From Holothuria scabra (lineage: Eukaryota > Echinodermata > Holothuroidea > Aspidochirotida > Holothuriidae): 64,000 bases of DNA. Positions within the stretch are counted from its first letter, which is position 1, and each line of letters opens with the position of its first letter. The notes under the pieces are model-generated. The model saw only the letters and a program-made list of their open reading frames with translations, searched no databases and was not told the origin of the DNA. Both the position numbers and the translations under genes were made by a program. This document shows, in pieces, positions 49,061 to 61,420 of the stretch. The stretch covers positions 47,645,082-47,709,081 of the forward strand of contig CM074193.1 in NCBI GenBank assembly GCA_037179385.1. The letters are read 5' to 3'.

Positions 49061-49454
49061 TGTTTAAAGGGGAACAATTGTACAGCTTAGACAGCACAAA
49101 AAGTTCAATGTAATTAATCTAAGCAAATTTGGCATGATTTATGACCAATTTCAAGTGAAACCTGAGGTACTGTAGCATGGGTTTTTCTGAGGTTAGTATG
49201 AAAGGTAGTCAAGGCAATCATATGTCCTGGAGTTTACCCAAAGTGCAACAAAATAGTGAATGCCAGACCTGCACCCAGTGTATACTTTTGTAACAACGCA
49301 ACTCAACTGGATCGTTGTATCTCCAACAGTCGAGTAATGTGCTTGAGTTTACGACTGTGATTTGCAGTTGCAAGACTAGTTTTAAAAGAATAGTCCTGGA
49401 CTGAACATGCTAATTTATATTAACTCTGCAATGACACTGGAAGATTCCTCAATT

Positions 49455-49902
49455 TCACTTTGAAAGAAAGTATTTGTCATTACTGTTGTACCGAGAAACT
49501 AGAGGACAAATTTCATCATTTATTTCAATGTAAACTGTTTCTGAAGGAAAGGAAAATTTACTTGAAACGTTTCTGTACAGGTTACCCAAATGCATTTAAA
49601 ATGAAGCAACTCTTAAAGACGAAAAAAAAAATCCATTCTAAGAAATCTCATTAAGTTTGTTATTTTCATTATGAATTCTTCCAGCTAATTAATTAACCTT
49701 CTGAATAGGCTGGTGGCATAGTTATCTCGCTGCCTTCTCAGGTCAAAATGGTTTTCTTTGTTTTTCTCTCTTTTTTCTTTCTTATTTCTGTTAATTTTGT
49801 GATCTTGTATTATTTTTCTTGTAATATTTGTAAATATTCTATTTTGATTCTTACACCTCAAGTGAAGGTAAATAGAATAAAGTGAAACTGAAACTGAAAC
49901 AG
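49455..49902 (+). mobile_element. non-LTR retrotransposon (LINE) 3' fragment
   Basis: A 64-codon open end (49460-49654) has a CHYC...H-H...C pattern (CHYCCTEKLEDKFHHLFQC) followed by NAFKMKQLL. This resembles the C-terminal zinc-knuckle-like end of reverse transcriptases in many invertebrate LINEs, where HxxxxC is preceded by acidic residues. An AT-rich 3' UTR follows, with AATAAAGTGAAACTGAAACT as a short repeated tail, typical of LINE 3' ends. It is severely 5'-truncated. A 145-bp repeat copy follows directly. Confidence 0.65.
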
Positions 49903-49904
49903 AT

Positions 49905-50130
49905 TTTGTGTTTACAAGGTTTTGACGATCTGACCTCTGATGGCTCGAATGACCTTTGACCTTCAGTCACCACATACAATAACAGAGACCATCTACTCAA
50001 TTTGGCCAACTCACACAGCAATATATGAGACTGGTCGGACTTACCCTTCTTGAGATATCGTGTTTACAAACAAAAGCATCACACGCACACATGATATCAC
50101 CTTGTATAGATTCCTTGCTTGCCAAATTGT
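49905..50130 (+). repeat. DR1-type 145-bp repeat, short copy
   Basis: One to 1.5 units with TGACCTTTGACCT at 49950-49962, a GAGATATCGTGTTTACAAAC box, a residual CACACG tract and the start of the terminal hairpin arm (ATTCCTTGC near 50108). It ends less than 200 bases from exon 50317-50392. Confidence 0.7.
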
Positions 50131-50316
50131 AGTTTGTAGTCCAAATTGAAGATGGAACAGGTACAGTACAACAAAGTTCTTAATTTGAACAAAGCTTTAA
50201 GACAAAAGCAAAAGAGAGTCCCTGTCTTTCTTCTTTCTGCCTATGTAAGAAAACTCTGGAATCTGTACGACTACAAAAAAATTTCTTTTGCTACAGGGTA
50301 AACTGGGGAATCTTAC

Positions 50317-50392
50317 CCTGTGCACCACCTTTGTCTGTAAATTCTTCTAAATTGAAGATAGTTGTTCGTGTGGCCAAGTAACGCAAAAACCT
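50317..50392 (-). CDS. PICALM: CALM/AP180 exon (ANTH, RFLRYLATR segment)
   Basis: 76-bp exon entering in phase 0 and leaving in phase 1. It encodes RFLRYLATRTTIFNLEEF followed by TDKGGAQ and the first base of a Gly codon. The human counterpart is RFIQYLASRNTLFNLSNFLDKSGLQG. Acceptor ...TTCCACAG, donor CAGG|GTAAGA. The split Gly is completed by the first two bases of the exon at 47967-48069, which confirms both boundaries. Identity to the vertebrate protein is lower here than in the neighbouring exon, as expected for a loop-rich part of the ANTH domain. Confidence 0.94.
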
Positions 50393-53300
50393 CTGTGGAA
50401 TCAAATGAAAAATGGAAAACATGAAATACTATTACAGTAGAGGTGGTTACTCTTTGGCATATTATTGTAGGCCTATGGTGTATTAGGCTCATTAGGGTGT
50501 TAAAGCATGGAGCTACCAACAGGGATGGTTAAAGTATTCTGGGGCATAAATAACTACAGACCCTGTGTTGTCTTCTAAATCTCTTTTTCAATCCCGGTTG
50601 AAAAAAAAAAAACAAACAAACAAACCACTGGTTTATACAGAAAAAGAAATATCATGTACATACATGTTACACAAAATAGTGACTGATCTACAAATCATGT
50701 TTAATTATTGACAAATAGGGCTTAACTTTGCTGTTCATACGAAACTCCAGTACAATATTCATTGTACAGAGCTTGTACAGAGAGGAGAAGTTGTCTTGTA
50801 TCTCATCCCAACAGCACTACCAATTTGTTTTTCCTTTAACCCCATTATACCATGCTTTTATAGGTACTGTAGCTTACACAGTGTGTAGGAGAATATGTAC
50901 AACAGATGACAATAAAGCACCAAAATAGTAAGCACTCCTGTAAATATTTGAAACACAAAAGGTTACATTTTGTTTTACTGTACATTTTGTTTCTTTGTCA
51001 CATAAAGTCATTAGTCTCTTGAAATCCTTCATGTATGTGTCACCTCTGGGTATCTTGACTAAATTTTGACTTGAGACAGTCTTGACTTGGCTAGGGTATT
51101 TCAATCAATTTGGAGACATCAATATGTTTTAAAGGCCTTATAGAGGGGTAAACAGTACTGTAAGTGGAAGGATTCCTCTCACCCCTTACAAAATGTTGTC
51201 CCTCTCAACAAAGCCCAGCTATGCAAAATGGTGTGAGACACTTCTATTTTGACAAAATAGGCATTTTGTTAAAGGTTGTTGTGTTGGTTTACTGATGTAA
51301 ATTTTTGATATACCCTTACGTGAAAGACCTCATTTGAGAATTCTGAATGAGGGAAGGAGCAGACGGAAAATTGGAAGAAAAATGTATTCTTCACATTTCC
51401 ACAAAATTCCCAGAGAACAAAATCTCAGTGCATAATTACACTACTGTACGTTTTGCCCAAAATTATTTGCCAGTATTAGATTCATATTCTAAGAGGTTGA
51501 AAGAAGGGGGACTGATACTAATTTCCCCAAATAACAGTATATGCATGTACAGGTACAGGTATGTGGTTAGGTTTGTGTTCAGCCTCAAACTACAGTATGT
51601 TGGGGCCTGAAATTCTTTTTGGTCCCATAAAGTGAGTGTTTAACATTCTCAACAATGCAGCATGGAAAGTCTAATGTGGATTGAAACCACTGTACTGTAT
51701 CTTAATCTACTTAGTAAATTCTGTCTCAATTGAAAAATCTATCAGTATGGAAACTTCTTGAAAGTAACAACAGTGTGCATTGTGCAACCATTTCAATTTG
51801 TCTGAGCAGGATTTTGTTGAAGTTTTAGCCTATTGATTATGCAATCACCTGAAAGTTATAAATCTACAGCACACTTCTTAATCTTTTGAATATTATGAAG
51901 GGGAAGATGAAATCAAATGGGTTTCATGATGAATAATGAGATGATAGTAGGGCCAGCAAAAGCCCCTCCCCCTTTAGGGTTGGAGGGAAAAAATTAGCAC
52001 AAACAGTATGTTTTTCAACCACATGCATGGTAGACTTTTATGACTCTCTAAAGGAAAAATGAAATTTAACCAACAAGAAGCCTAATTTTTAAGTTTGCAA
52101 TGTTTTAAGTTGTATTCTTATACAGTAATATCAAAGTAAACCAAACATTTTATCTTCCTGGGGTGTGTTTTCAAAATTTCTTGCCATAAGTCAACACTAG
52201 TGTCAAATTTTTCACAGCCATATTTTCTCCACTGAAAAGAGTGTTAGTGGAGTCCACAAATAATTTATATTTGGGAAGGGATTTAAAATATTATGGTAGA
52301 ACTGTACAGCAGGGATGGGCCTAGCACCATTTCCCCCCCCCCTTTTTTTTTTTTTTTTTTTAAAGAAAAAACAGATTGTCAGAATTAATTTCTTCATCTT
52401 GTTTTCTTGTTTGAAGCACAAATAATTATATTGTTAGAATATCATTTCTATGGTTACTGCAACAAATTATATTTTAAAGAGATTTTAAATTTAAACCTAC
52501 ATGTACATCAGACACTTTATGCCAAACATGATGAAACCAGCCATATTGCAAACCAACCTACTACTGTACATCCAGTGACAATACAGTACCACCTTCCTTT
52601 ATGGATATTTAAACAGCAGCTTACTTCCCACTGAAACCTCCCTTCAAGCTGTAAACTTTAACACTTGTGCCACGCTGTGACAAGCAACAGCTGTACTGTA
52701 CCTTATCTAGATCTATACAAACCACACAGTACAATGTTTCAGGTCAGGTACTAATGTATGTGGTCAGGTTCATTTGCAATACACACTTCCTTTGTCCATG
52801 AGTGCAACAAGACAAATGTAAATTAAGAGCAAAAAGTCTGTCAGTACAAACCGAACCAGATACCACCTGACACAGGTCTATAACCAGGTACATACCGCAA
52901 AATGTCGCAAAATAGGTACTTTACACAGTAACTGCACTACTATCATACATTCCCATCGATCTATCGCACACCTCCAAGGGATTGTCTGCACTGTTTTGTT
53001 ACTACAATTTTTTGCCAATGTTTTTTCCCTTCTTTTGCAGCAAAACAAAGTTCTCATTTAACGAAATCAGTTGATTACACAAACTTGATTGCGTTTTTGA
53101 AAGTAATAGACCATACAGCACACAACACATTACACTTTTAGATTTATGAACCAATGGTCCCTGTGACTGAAAGCTAGCTCTCAAGTAACAGTACTAGTAC
53201 TTCAACTAATTCTACAGTTTCAAATGTATATGACAACTCAAGGGACTGATAGCATTCCCTTGTTTGTCGGTGCTCTGGAAGTGGTAGAACTTTCACATGC

Positions 53301-55213
53301 TTTTTGCCCTGTGACCTACTTTTCTTTGTCACAGAAATAAACATATAGAAAATAATTGAATATTGGGTGTTTAAATGTGCAAGGGGATGTCTAAACAACA
53401 TATTCCATGTTGTTCAGACTAAGAGTGTTTTTGTACAAATCCAGGGTAGAAATGGCTGTATCAAAATGGGTGTACCACATTTTGGGCATCATTCAAAACT
53501 GGTGACCTTTTGACCTCTTGTGACCTCATATTGCACATAATTTGCATTTTTACGTTTCTGTCTGGTAGAGGTGATCAAGGCAAACATTTTGATGGGTCAT
53601 TCATCAAAAAGTAACAATTCTTTCCAAAGTTATTTATATTTGAATTTCTCCTACCCCCAAAATATAGTCACTCAGCTGCTGTCATGCACTATCAATATCT
53701 AAACCTATAGATACCATAGTTCATCCCTTTGAAATCAATGTTAACATAAAAAATCTGAAAATTTACACTTTAAACTACATTCCAATCCCTATTTCATCGA
53801 TTCTAGGGGCATGCTAGGTGAACCCCTCCAGCCCACTGACTAATGTAACAGTGATTTGAGGTGAGTGATGGTGTGTGATCTCACTCGCACACCTCAAAAT
53901 TCAAGGCCTGGATTTGGCTTAAACAATTCTGAACTGTTGAAATTTGTGTACATCCCTCCGTTGACCTTTGTATTTCTGCTCATTGAAGTAGGCACAGTAT
54001 ACTGTAGGAGCAAGCACAAACCCGTTATGATTTCATGAATATGGAATACATTGTGGCTTTATTTACCACCTATTTGATACAATATAATACAACAGCTAAA
54101 AGCAGTGAATTGAAATCAGTAGGTATGATTATCTGAATCCACATATTTATTGTGTAATCTTTTTACCCATACCTGGTATATCTTTTTACCCACACCTGGT
54201 ATTTCTCATATAGAATATTTGTTTAATATCTATTGTATATACAGGTAGCTTATCTTTTTACCCATACCTGGTACTTCTGGTATGGCATCTTGATTTAGGA
54301 TTGATTTTTATACTGCTGCTAAAGGTATGAATGGCAAACCAGGTCAAATGGGTACATTGATATACAGATATACTGTACCTTGCACAAAAATTTTTTACCT
54401 TGACAATAAATTCTGCAATTTTGATCACTCAAGACCAAATAAGTTTAAAACTTACTTTATAAAAACCACTACTTCACTGTACCACCTCTTTTGCTTGTAT
54501 GCCCAGCCAGGTTGGTCCATTTCACATGAGGTAGTACATTAAACCATTTCAAATGTGCAGAAAGGAATTATATGGCTTGCACAAGAGATTATCTAAGCAA
54601 TTTCACTATTCACAAAGGAACAGATTTTCAATGAAAAAATAAACTAGGGAAGCCAAGGAACAGGTAACTGCTGGATTGTTTTGGGTCACATTCTTTACAA
54701 AATAAATAATCTTGTCAGTAAGGTACTCAGTAAGTAACCCTAACCCTTTACTTCTATATGTAAGCCTACTAGGTATGAGGTCTCTATGTGTTTGGTAGGA
54801 TGCAATTAACACTGACACTTCAATGCTCGTACCCAACCTGATGTACAGTATGCATGTTGTGGATAACCATGCAAAACTGTCCAAGTCGGCCAAGCTTTCC
54901 TTAGCTCATTTTAGATAGTTTAAATAAAAGTGCTTCAATTATTAGATTTGAGACCAAACAGCCTACAATAATGGACCAATCAATCCCACTGACAACTATA
55001 GAATGAAATTGTACATTTTTGTCTCCTCTCAACATTGGTACAAAATGGTAATCCTTTTCCCTGCGTTTGTCGCAGTTTCCTCCTGTAGAGAGCATTGCCA
55101 TCAACACCACTGGGTCTCTGTCCTTTGGATGGTGTTGGAAATCAATCTAAATGCAAGAGACTCAGTGGCATCTTTAACACTGGCATGCATGGACAAAACT
55201 AATTGTGACTTAC
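50393..55213. other. intron, nothing recognised
   Basis: AT-rich intron with scattered TACAGTA/TACTGTA words, a C/T homopolymer junction at 52328-52361 and a decayed piece of the 145-bp repeat near 53500-53550. No exon or intact transposon. Confidence 0.5.
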
Positions 55214-55345
55214 TTCATTGCCATAAACCATCAGATGATGACAGGTTACAAGTGTTTTAAAGGCAACCACCCAGTTGGTATTGGTGGATCTCTCTATGAT
55301 CATGTCAGCTAGTTCTGGAATGTTGATATGCTCTGTGTTTGTACA
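55214..55345 (-). CDS. PICALM: CALM/AP180 exon (ANTH helices 2-4 region)
   Basis: 132-bp exon, 44 codons, phase 0 at both ends. It begins CTNTEHINIPELADMIIER and ends HHLMVYGNE, corresponding to human CALM residues 48-91 (human CTNE...IPQLAD...WVV.FK...THHLMVYGNE). Acceptor ...TTTACTACAG, donor GAA|GTAAGT. The NWVVAFKTLVTCHHLMVYG block is the most recognisable ANTH signature. A second AG lies 11 bases upstream of the chosen acceptor, but only the chosen one keeps the family start at Cys and phase 0. The exon before it, with the PIP2-contacting lysines known in CALM, is outside the window. Next exon downstream is 50317-50392. Confidence 0.95.
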
Positions 55346-55639
55346 CTGTAGTAAATCTGGAGGTGAACAAAAACAAGAATAACATGTTATCAGTAAAAAC
55401 AACTGGCCAGTAGTTCCCTCTGGTACTGTACAGTTTTTCCATCAAGGAGGGGGAGGAAAGGGAGGTTGTCCCCTTCCCTTCCAGAAGAGGGTAATCCTTC
55501 CTCTCTTTCATTTTCATAACCAGAATGCAAAACTGCATTGAGGTTTTGATGATACACAACCGTTCCGTTTCAAATAATCCCATCATGTACCATTATCTTC
55601 TCATTCAAATGTTATACTAACATGTTCAAAAAATAATTT

Positions 55640-55815
55640 TGTTTTCCCACATGACCTTTGTCCCCCCCACCAAAAATAGGGATCATCTTCTTACCATAAG
55701 CATTCACAAACCACATGTGAAATCTATTTCAGTCTCCCACTTTAAGATGTGTTAACACCTATTAAACAAGGTTGTCATTCACATTTTGACCACCAGTGAC
55801 CCTACAAATCCTTTA
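55640..55815 (+). repeat. decayed DR1-type repeat fragment
   Basis: Shares ACATGACCTTTGTCC, CACCAAAAATAGGGATCATC and TTTGACCACCAGTGACCC with the 145-bp family. No CA tract or hairpin. Confidence 0.5.
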
Positions 55816-56799
55816 ACCTCTACACATTGCAATTTCAAAAGGCTTCGAGCTGACTTCAAGAAATGGAAAAATAGGAATCATGCAAACCTTCTTTAAAAGT
55901 GGACCCCCCTCATGCTAGGGCAACCCTAAACCATGGTACAATTAAGAAATGACATAATGATGGTTTTGATGGTTTTGTATAATTACCTGCAAAAAGTCTT
56001 GAGAGTTCACAACACTGTAAACTAAGGACCCTCTCCCCATCCTTTCCAGCTGAGAGGTTTAATAATACTTTTAAGACTTTGATGAGGGTTAGAACACTAA
56101 TATATACAGTATGGGAGAATTTCATAAGTTTTCCCCTGCTGCAGATACCACCCTGCTACCAAAATATGCTGCTGCATGCTTTATATCATGTTCTAGAACA
56201 AATAAAATATTGGTAGGAAAGCTTCATTTCCCACTAGGCTAGCCTAAGGATATTACACAGAAACATACATGTGTAGAATAGGTTCAAAATGTACATATAT
56301 GCTATACATTAGGCAATGGCAAAAGTGCCAAGACATTAGACATGATGAAGAAAATTATATCGCAGGGAAAAACTTTACACCTAAAGCTCACAAAAGTACT
56401 GCAGATTGTTGTATAAGGGTTTTTTACCAATGCCTTTTAAATATTTTTGATGTTCTTGGCCAAGTGGATTTTGTTGATCCTCTTCAGTACTCGATTCTGC
56501 TTTGTGAAAGATGTAGCATCGGCTAGGCCTAACTTAGGCCTACGTTAAGCCTAGGCAGAAAGTACTAGCCCACTTGCTCATTCAAACTATACAATTTTGG
56601 CCTAAACTTTTCAGTTTAGGGAGCTAGACACTTTGAGATTTCAACAAAGATCCTTAACATGTGAAAAGAGCAATTTTTGGAGGATATTCGTAATTGCGGA
56701 ATTGAGGGTGAAAATGGTAATTATTCCACCTAAATCAAGATACTCAGCATCTCTGTAGGGACCATCTCCTAACTTGAACCCATGCACATTCCAAATATG

Positions 56800-57640
56800 G
56801 AATCTATCCAAGTTCCCTACCTTGTGATATTGTTGTCCCCCCGGTGACCCCAGATGACCTTTGACCTCCACCAAAAACAAGAGGGACCATCTTCTGACCA
56901 AAACGCATCCACAAACCAAATATGAAATCTATCCAATTTTTCTCCCTTGAGATATTGTGTTGACAAGTTTTTCGGACTATGACCCCCGGTGACCCCAGAT
57001 GATCTTTGACCTCCACCGAAAACAATATGAACAATCTTCTGACCATAAAACATCCACATACCAAATATGAAATCTATCCAAGTTCCCTATCTTGAAATAT
57101 CGTGCTAATAAGATTTTCAGACTTTGACCCCTGGTGACCCCAGATGACCTTTGACCTCCACCAAAAACAAGAGGGACCATCTTCTGACCAAAACGCATCC
57201 ACAAACTAAATATGAAATCTATCCAATTTTTCTCCCTTGAGATATTGTGTTGACAAGTTTTTCGGACTATGACCCCCGGTGACCCCAAATGATCTTTGAC
57301 CTCCACCGAAAACAATATGAACAATCTTCTGATCATAAAACATCCACATACCAAATATGAAATCTATCCAAGTTCCCTATCTTGAAATATCGTGCTAATC
57401 AAATTTTCAGACTTTGACCCCTGCTGACCCCAGATGACCTTTGACCTCCGCCAAAAACAATAGGGTTCTTCCTCTCAATATGGGGCATCCATGTATCAAG
57501 TTTGAAAATTGTCAGACATTTCTATCTTGAGATATCGTGCTAACAAGCAAAGTGACACAAACACACACACACACACGCATACACACACACACACATACAC
57601 ACATACATACACACGCCATCATGATTGCATAGGTTTCTCT
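56800..57640 (+). repeat. DR1-bearing 145-bp-unit dispersed repeat, copy 3
   Basis: About five units. Perfect TGACCTTTGACCTC lies at 56855, 57145 and 57435, alternating with TGATCTTTGACCTC near 57000 and 57290, so spacing is about 145 bp and the units follow a two-unit (about 290-bp) higher order. It ends with GAGATATCGTGCTAACAAGC, an interrupted CA/TA tract (57558-57613) and a decayed terminal segment (GCCATCATGATTGCATAGG). It lies in the intron upstream of exon 55214-55345. Confidence 0.88.
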
Positions 57641-58731
57641 TATCATCGAAACCAAAAACAAAAAAAAGTCAGTATCTTGAAAACTCTTATTTATGAAGAG
57701 ACCACCTTTGCGGCAATGTTTGAATTTATATAAATAAATAGCATTAAAAACTCTTCATACAGTACAGCACCTTACAGTATAGTGGCCTTGAAGCAGGCCA
57801 CTCCTGAACCCAACTGTAACTTTGGCCTATGACAGCATCAATTTAAACTTGGGTCAAATATATCCCCCTCTTTTAATTTCTGGCAGAATGCCTGCTATTG
57901 TACCCATAGAAATCATGTTAGCAAGATTTCAGACTTTAACCCCTGGTAACCAAAGATGACCTTTGAGGTACGTGTACCACTGACAATGATGGAGAAGATG
58001 TCATTCATGACAAAGGAACAAATCATCAACATAACTGATGTTCTAATGACCATTAAAATGATTGGATACAGCACAGCATGTCATTAACACCCTGTGACAT
58101 TACTTCACATTCAAAACAAAAGTTTTGACCTGTTGCCCTCATAGCTACATAAGAAAATAAAACCACACAGCTGAGCTAGACTGATACATGTAAACATATG
58201 CAAAATCAGTAAGGCCTATAGTAATGAATAGACTGTAAAATTTTTGAGTCATGGTGAACTTTTGTGACAAAGAAAACCATGAATTTCCAAAATTTATCCA
58301 GCTTCATTTCCGATTGATTGTTGCATTTACACAGTTTGTTTCTTAATCTGTGCTTTTTGTTCAGGCTCGGCATATGAATTTTTCCATACTGTACTTCTAC
58401 ACAAACATACCAGCATTCTACTGGTGCCAAGCAGTAATTTTACTGACTATCTCATGAAATGGAATATTTGATCTGGTTTCCCTGATTCTACCATTTTAGC
58501 CAGGTTCCATTATCAATAGTCATAACTACAGTATTTTAAACTGACAAAAAGTCTTGTTCTCGAAGTTAAATACCCTGTTACACAGTTCTATTGATTTTGT
58601 TTAACATATAATTTGATCATTCACAAAATAGTCCCAGACTTGAAAGTAGTTACACAGGTTTACACTGGCTGTGACTCAACCACACCATCAAAAATCTCCG
58701 CTTGTTTAATATAGCATGCTGGTCAACCACT
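57641..58731. other. intron sequence, nothing recognised
   Basis: A fragment at 57930-57970 again resembles the 145-bp repeat. Otherwise no feature. Confidence 0.5.
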
Positions 58732-58990
58732 TTAACCCTTTATCATTGTTTGGGTCCTTTTGGATCCATGCGGAGAGCTCGGCTGTCACCCATCTTTACT
58801 GTTTCACGCGGAGCTCGAAACTGCGAGTAGCTACTCGAAAATTCGGCCACGACAGCGAGAGAGACAATAGTTTAAGGTCACAGGGTCAATGGCCTACGGA
58901 AGCCGATGCGGGGTGGGCTACGTCCGCTTTTCGGCCCACTCCTGAGGTGCGCAAGTATGCCCCGATCGGAGCACAACGGTAAAGGGTTAA
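58732..58990. mobile_element. piggyBac-like MITE, copy A
   Basis: 251-bp element (58736-58986) between TTAA tetranucleotides. Ends are TTAACCCTTTATCATTGT and ACAACGGTAAAGGGTTAA: inverted repeats starting CCC at a TTAA site, the hallmark of piggyBac insertion. No transposase. An 88-codon open frame overlaps it but is shared through homology with copy B and is not evidence for a gene. Confidence 0.82.
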
Positions 58991-59086
58991 TCTAAAATAT
59001 CTGCACCACTCGGCTAAAAGGGTTACGTGCACACACGCAGAGACAGTGGCATCAGCTTTGTAGTAGACACACTCCACAGGCTTATT

Positions 59087-59345
59087 TTAACCCTTTACCG
59101 TTGTTTGGGTCCTTTTGGACCCATGCGGAGAGCTCCGCTGTCACCCATCTTTACTGTTCCACACGGAGCTCGAAACTGCTAGTAGCTACACGAAAATTCG
59201 GCCACAACAACAAGAGAGACAATAGTTTAAGGTCACAGGGTCAATGGCCTACGGAAGCCGATGCGGGGCGGGCTACGTCCGCTTTTCCGCCCACTCCCGA
59301 GGCGCGCAAATATGCCCCGATCGGAGCACAACGGTAAAGGGTTAA
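59087..59345. mobile_element. piggyBac-like MITE, copy B
   Basis: 251-bp element (59091-59341), same length, orientation and very similar sequence to copy A, with 16-bp inverted ends AACCCTTTACCGTTGT and ACAACGGTAAAGGGTT inside TTAA duplications. GC-rich interior (GAAGCCGATGCGGGGCGGGC) contrasts with the host DNA. It is separated from copy A by about 96 bases. Confidence 0.85.
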
Positions 59346-60992
59346 TCCATTGACAGGATTCAGCTTACTGTAAACTGTGCATGTGCATGCTCAAATACTG
59401 TACGCCCTGTTGACTGCTTGGAAGATACCTTTCTTACCCAATGCATGAAGTTGAGTTGGCAGCAGAACATTTTTTACATTTAGAAGAAAGTGTGACAGGC
59501 TGCTTGCTTGTCTCCATCCAGCACTTTATGATCAACCTGGACTTAAATTCAAGCAGTCCTGATATTTGCGTTTTCTTCACTTGTCTTCATACCATCTTCA
59601 GTGGCTTACAGTAGCTACAGTACTTGCTTGCAGGTACAAACTGTCTGGTTAGATGAGGTTGCTTGGCCCAATTTCTATCCAACTGGGCATGATTTCCCTA
59701 CTCCATTGGCTAAGTGCACCCAGCACAAGTGCTGTATTGAAAGCATAATACTTGGCACTGATCAAGTGCTAGCTTAGGCTAGCACTTCTGTGTGTAGGCT
59801 AGTAATGTTTACCTACAGTAAGTGATGTTAGTAGGAACAGCTGTCTTTATGCCCAGAACTTTGTGCACTCACGACGAGGTGTCACATAAAGGTGGATAGG
59901 GTGTCAGTGTGGGGGTTGGGGTTACTAGCATTTGGGATAGGTAAACGTGTCACTGTGATCGTGTGTTTAGTGGGTGTGTTCTAGCATTTGTGTGGCTATA
60001 AATTACTTAATAGATGAGTCTGCATGTTTACATACAGTACACAATCTGAGGTTCCAGCTGTTGGAATCCACAAACCAGATCTACACCCCTGCTTTAGGGT
60101 TGGCCCCCCAATCCACAAACGACCCCTGGTTTAGGGATAGTGCTGCTAACATTCTGAGACATCTTCTACTGTACCCAGTGGCATGTGCAGGATTTCAATG
60201 TGGGGGCAGGGCAGGGAGGAAGGAAATGGTGTCCTATGGGACACCAAAATTTCCCCGAAGGATCAAGACAGACTAGCGCAAAACTATGTCGGGTAATGAC
60301 ACCAATATGAAGGTACTAATAACCAATAGGTTGGAAACTGAGCTGTAAAACTCCATCTAACTTACTAGCCATAGTTGATTTGAAATGGGATAAAGTTTGC
60401 TGCCTCTCATTGTCAATTTTTTGTCATTATTTTTATGGAAACTTAGCAAAATTTTTCGCATTGAGGATTGTTCATTTTGTCCTCATTGTGCGGGTATGGA
60501 CTGTTTTAACTTTCTGTGAAAAGTATGGTGAGATTAATTTAATGTATTCCCTTTTGTCGAACACAAAGTATCACTTCAATATTGGACACCAAAGAATAGT
60601 TATGAATCTTCATGTTGTATGGAAACTTATACCAAATTCACAAGGGTCACGGGGCAAATTTTGAAGTAGAGGTTGGAGAAAAGAGAGGAGGGGGGGGGGG
60701 GGTTATCACCAAAGGCAGCCCAATATCTTTAGCAACGTAACACCTAACCCAAAACTTACCTGGTTTGGGAATCTATGAGTGCTACTTACCTCACCTATAG
60801 CTACAACCGACTCCCGACATTTGGGTTCAGCAGACAGTCTCAATGGGCTACAAACTGAAGCGACAAGGGCTTATAAAGTGCTTGTTCAGCAGCTTCAATT
60901 TTAGGATGGGTGTCCGCATGTCCATTTTTTTGGTATCAGGAAGAATGAAGACATGTACAGGAAGAAGGGTTCCTGAGGAGAGGCTTGACAAA
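59346..60992. other. intron or upstream sequence with transposon-end-like word
   Basis: At 60177 CAGTGGCATGTGCAGGATTT resembles the left end of the outer hAT at 33870, and 60445-60490 resembles that element's internal AAATTTTTCG repeat. No matching right end was found. A G10 tract lies at 60689. Nothing coding is recognised. Confidence 0.4.
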
Positions 60993-61382
60993 CAGGGCTG
61001 TGAATGTTTAGCAAAATAACTAAATGTTTAACCTCAAAAGTTTTCGATTGTTTAGCGATTAATCGCAATTACCTTATTACAAAAAAATAATTTCAGTGTG
61101 AAGTATTTGATACTGAATGTAATGCAGAAACTATAATACTGTAGTTGTTATCTTGCATGGTAATAAAATCAGATTATTCTGAAACTTTGAAGCCTACAAG
61201 GTTCAAATATACCCAGAATGTTCCATTTAACAAAAGCCAGGGATCATCAGAGTATACAAATGGAAAAAAAACACTGTCCTTTCAAAAAGCTGGTTTTGCT
61301 TTTAATCCCTTGTAGGTTTGTACTAAACGTTTATTCCACATGCGCTCGTTTAGCGATTAATCGCTACACGTTCACAGCCCTA
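60993..61382. mobile_element. hAT-type MITE, 390 bp, with target duplication
   Basis: Ends CAGGGCTGTGAATGTTTAG and CGTTCACAGCCCTA are inverted repeats. Subterminal TTTAGCGATTAATCG occurs at both ends. Flanking 8-mers TTGACAAA (60985-60992) and TCGACAAA (61383-61390) match at 7 of 8. CAGGGCTGTG ends and 8-bp duplications are typical of hAT elements. Confidence 0.8.
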
Positions 61383-61420
61383 TCGACAAATGGCCTGGCT
61401 GAGTAAAAGATCGTGTTAAC

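Larger units (their letters stand above)
9719..55345 (-). other. PICALM: CALM/AP180 (PICALM/SNAP91) family gene, internal part, eight exons
   Basis: Gene-level entry. CALM/AP180 proteins bind PI(4,5)P2 at the plasma membrane through an N-terminal ANTH domain, recruit clathrin and AP2 through a disordered C-terminal tail, and sort small R-SNAREs (VAMPs) into endocytic vesicles. Eight minus-strand exons, each bounded by AG acceptor and GT donor sites, join in frame to about 223 residues that follow human CALM from about residue 48 to the end of the ANTH helical stack. Exon order, phases and residues are all consistent with one intact gene. Exon 1 (human residues 1-47) is not found up to 64000, so the gene must start beyond the window. 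The C-terminal exons were not found below 9719. Invertebrates usually have a single gene ancestral to both PICALM and SNAP91, so the symbol means ortholog of that pair. Introns are 1.6 to 10.8 kb and filled with repeats. Confidence 0.93.

Noticed and set aside
49690..49735. tRNA-like word GGCTGGTGGCATAGTTATCT
   Set aside because: Only a D-arm-like stretch, with no T-arm. It falls in the 3' UTR-like part of the LINE fragment.
58716..59337. Two similar open frames (88 and 78 codons) as a conserved gene pair
   Set aside because: Similarity is explained by the two 251-bp MITE copies; the frames begin and end at or beside the element ends.
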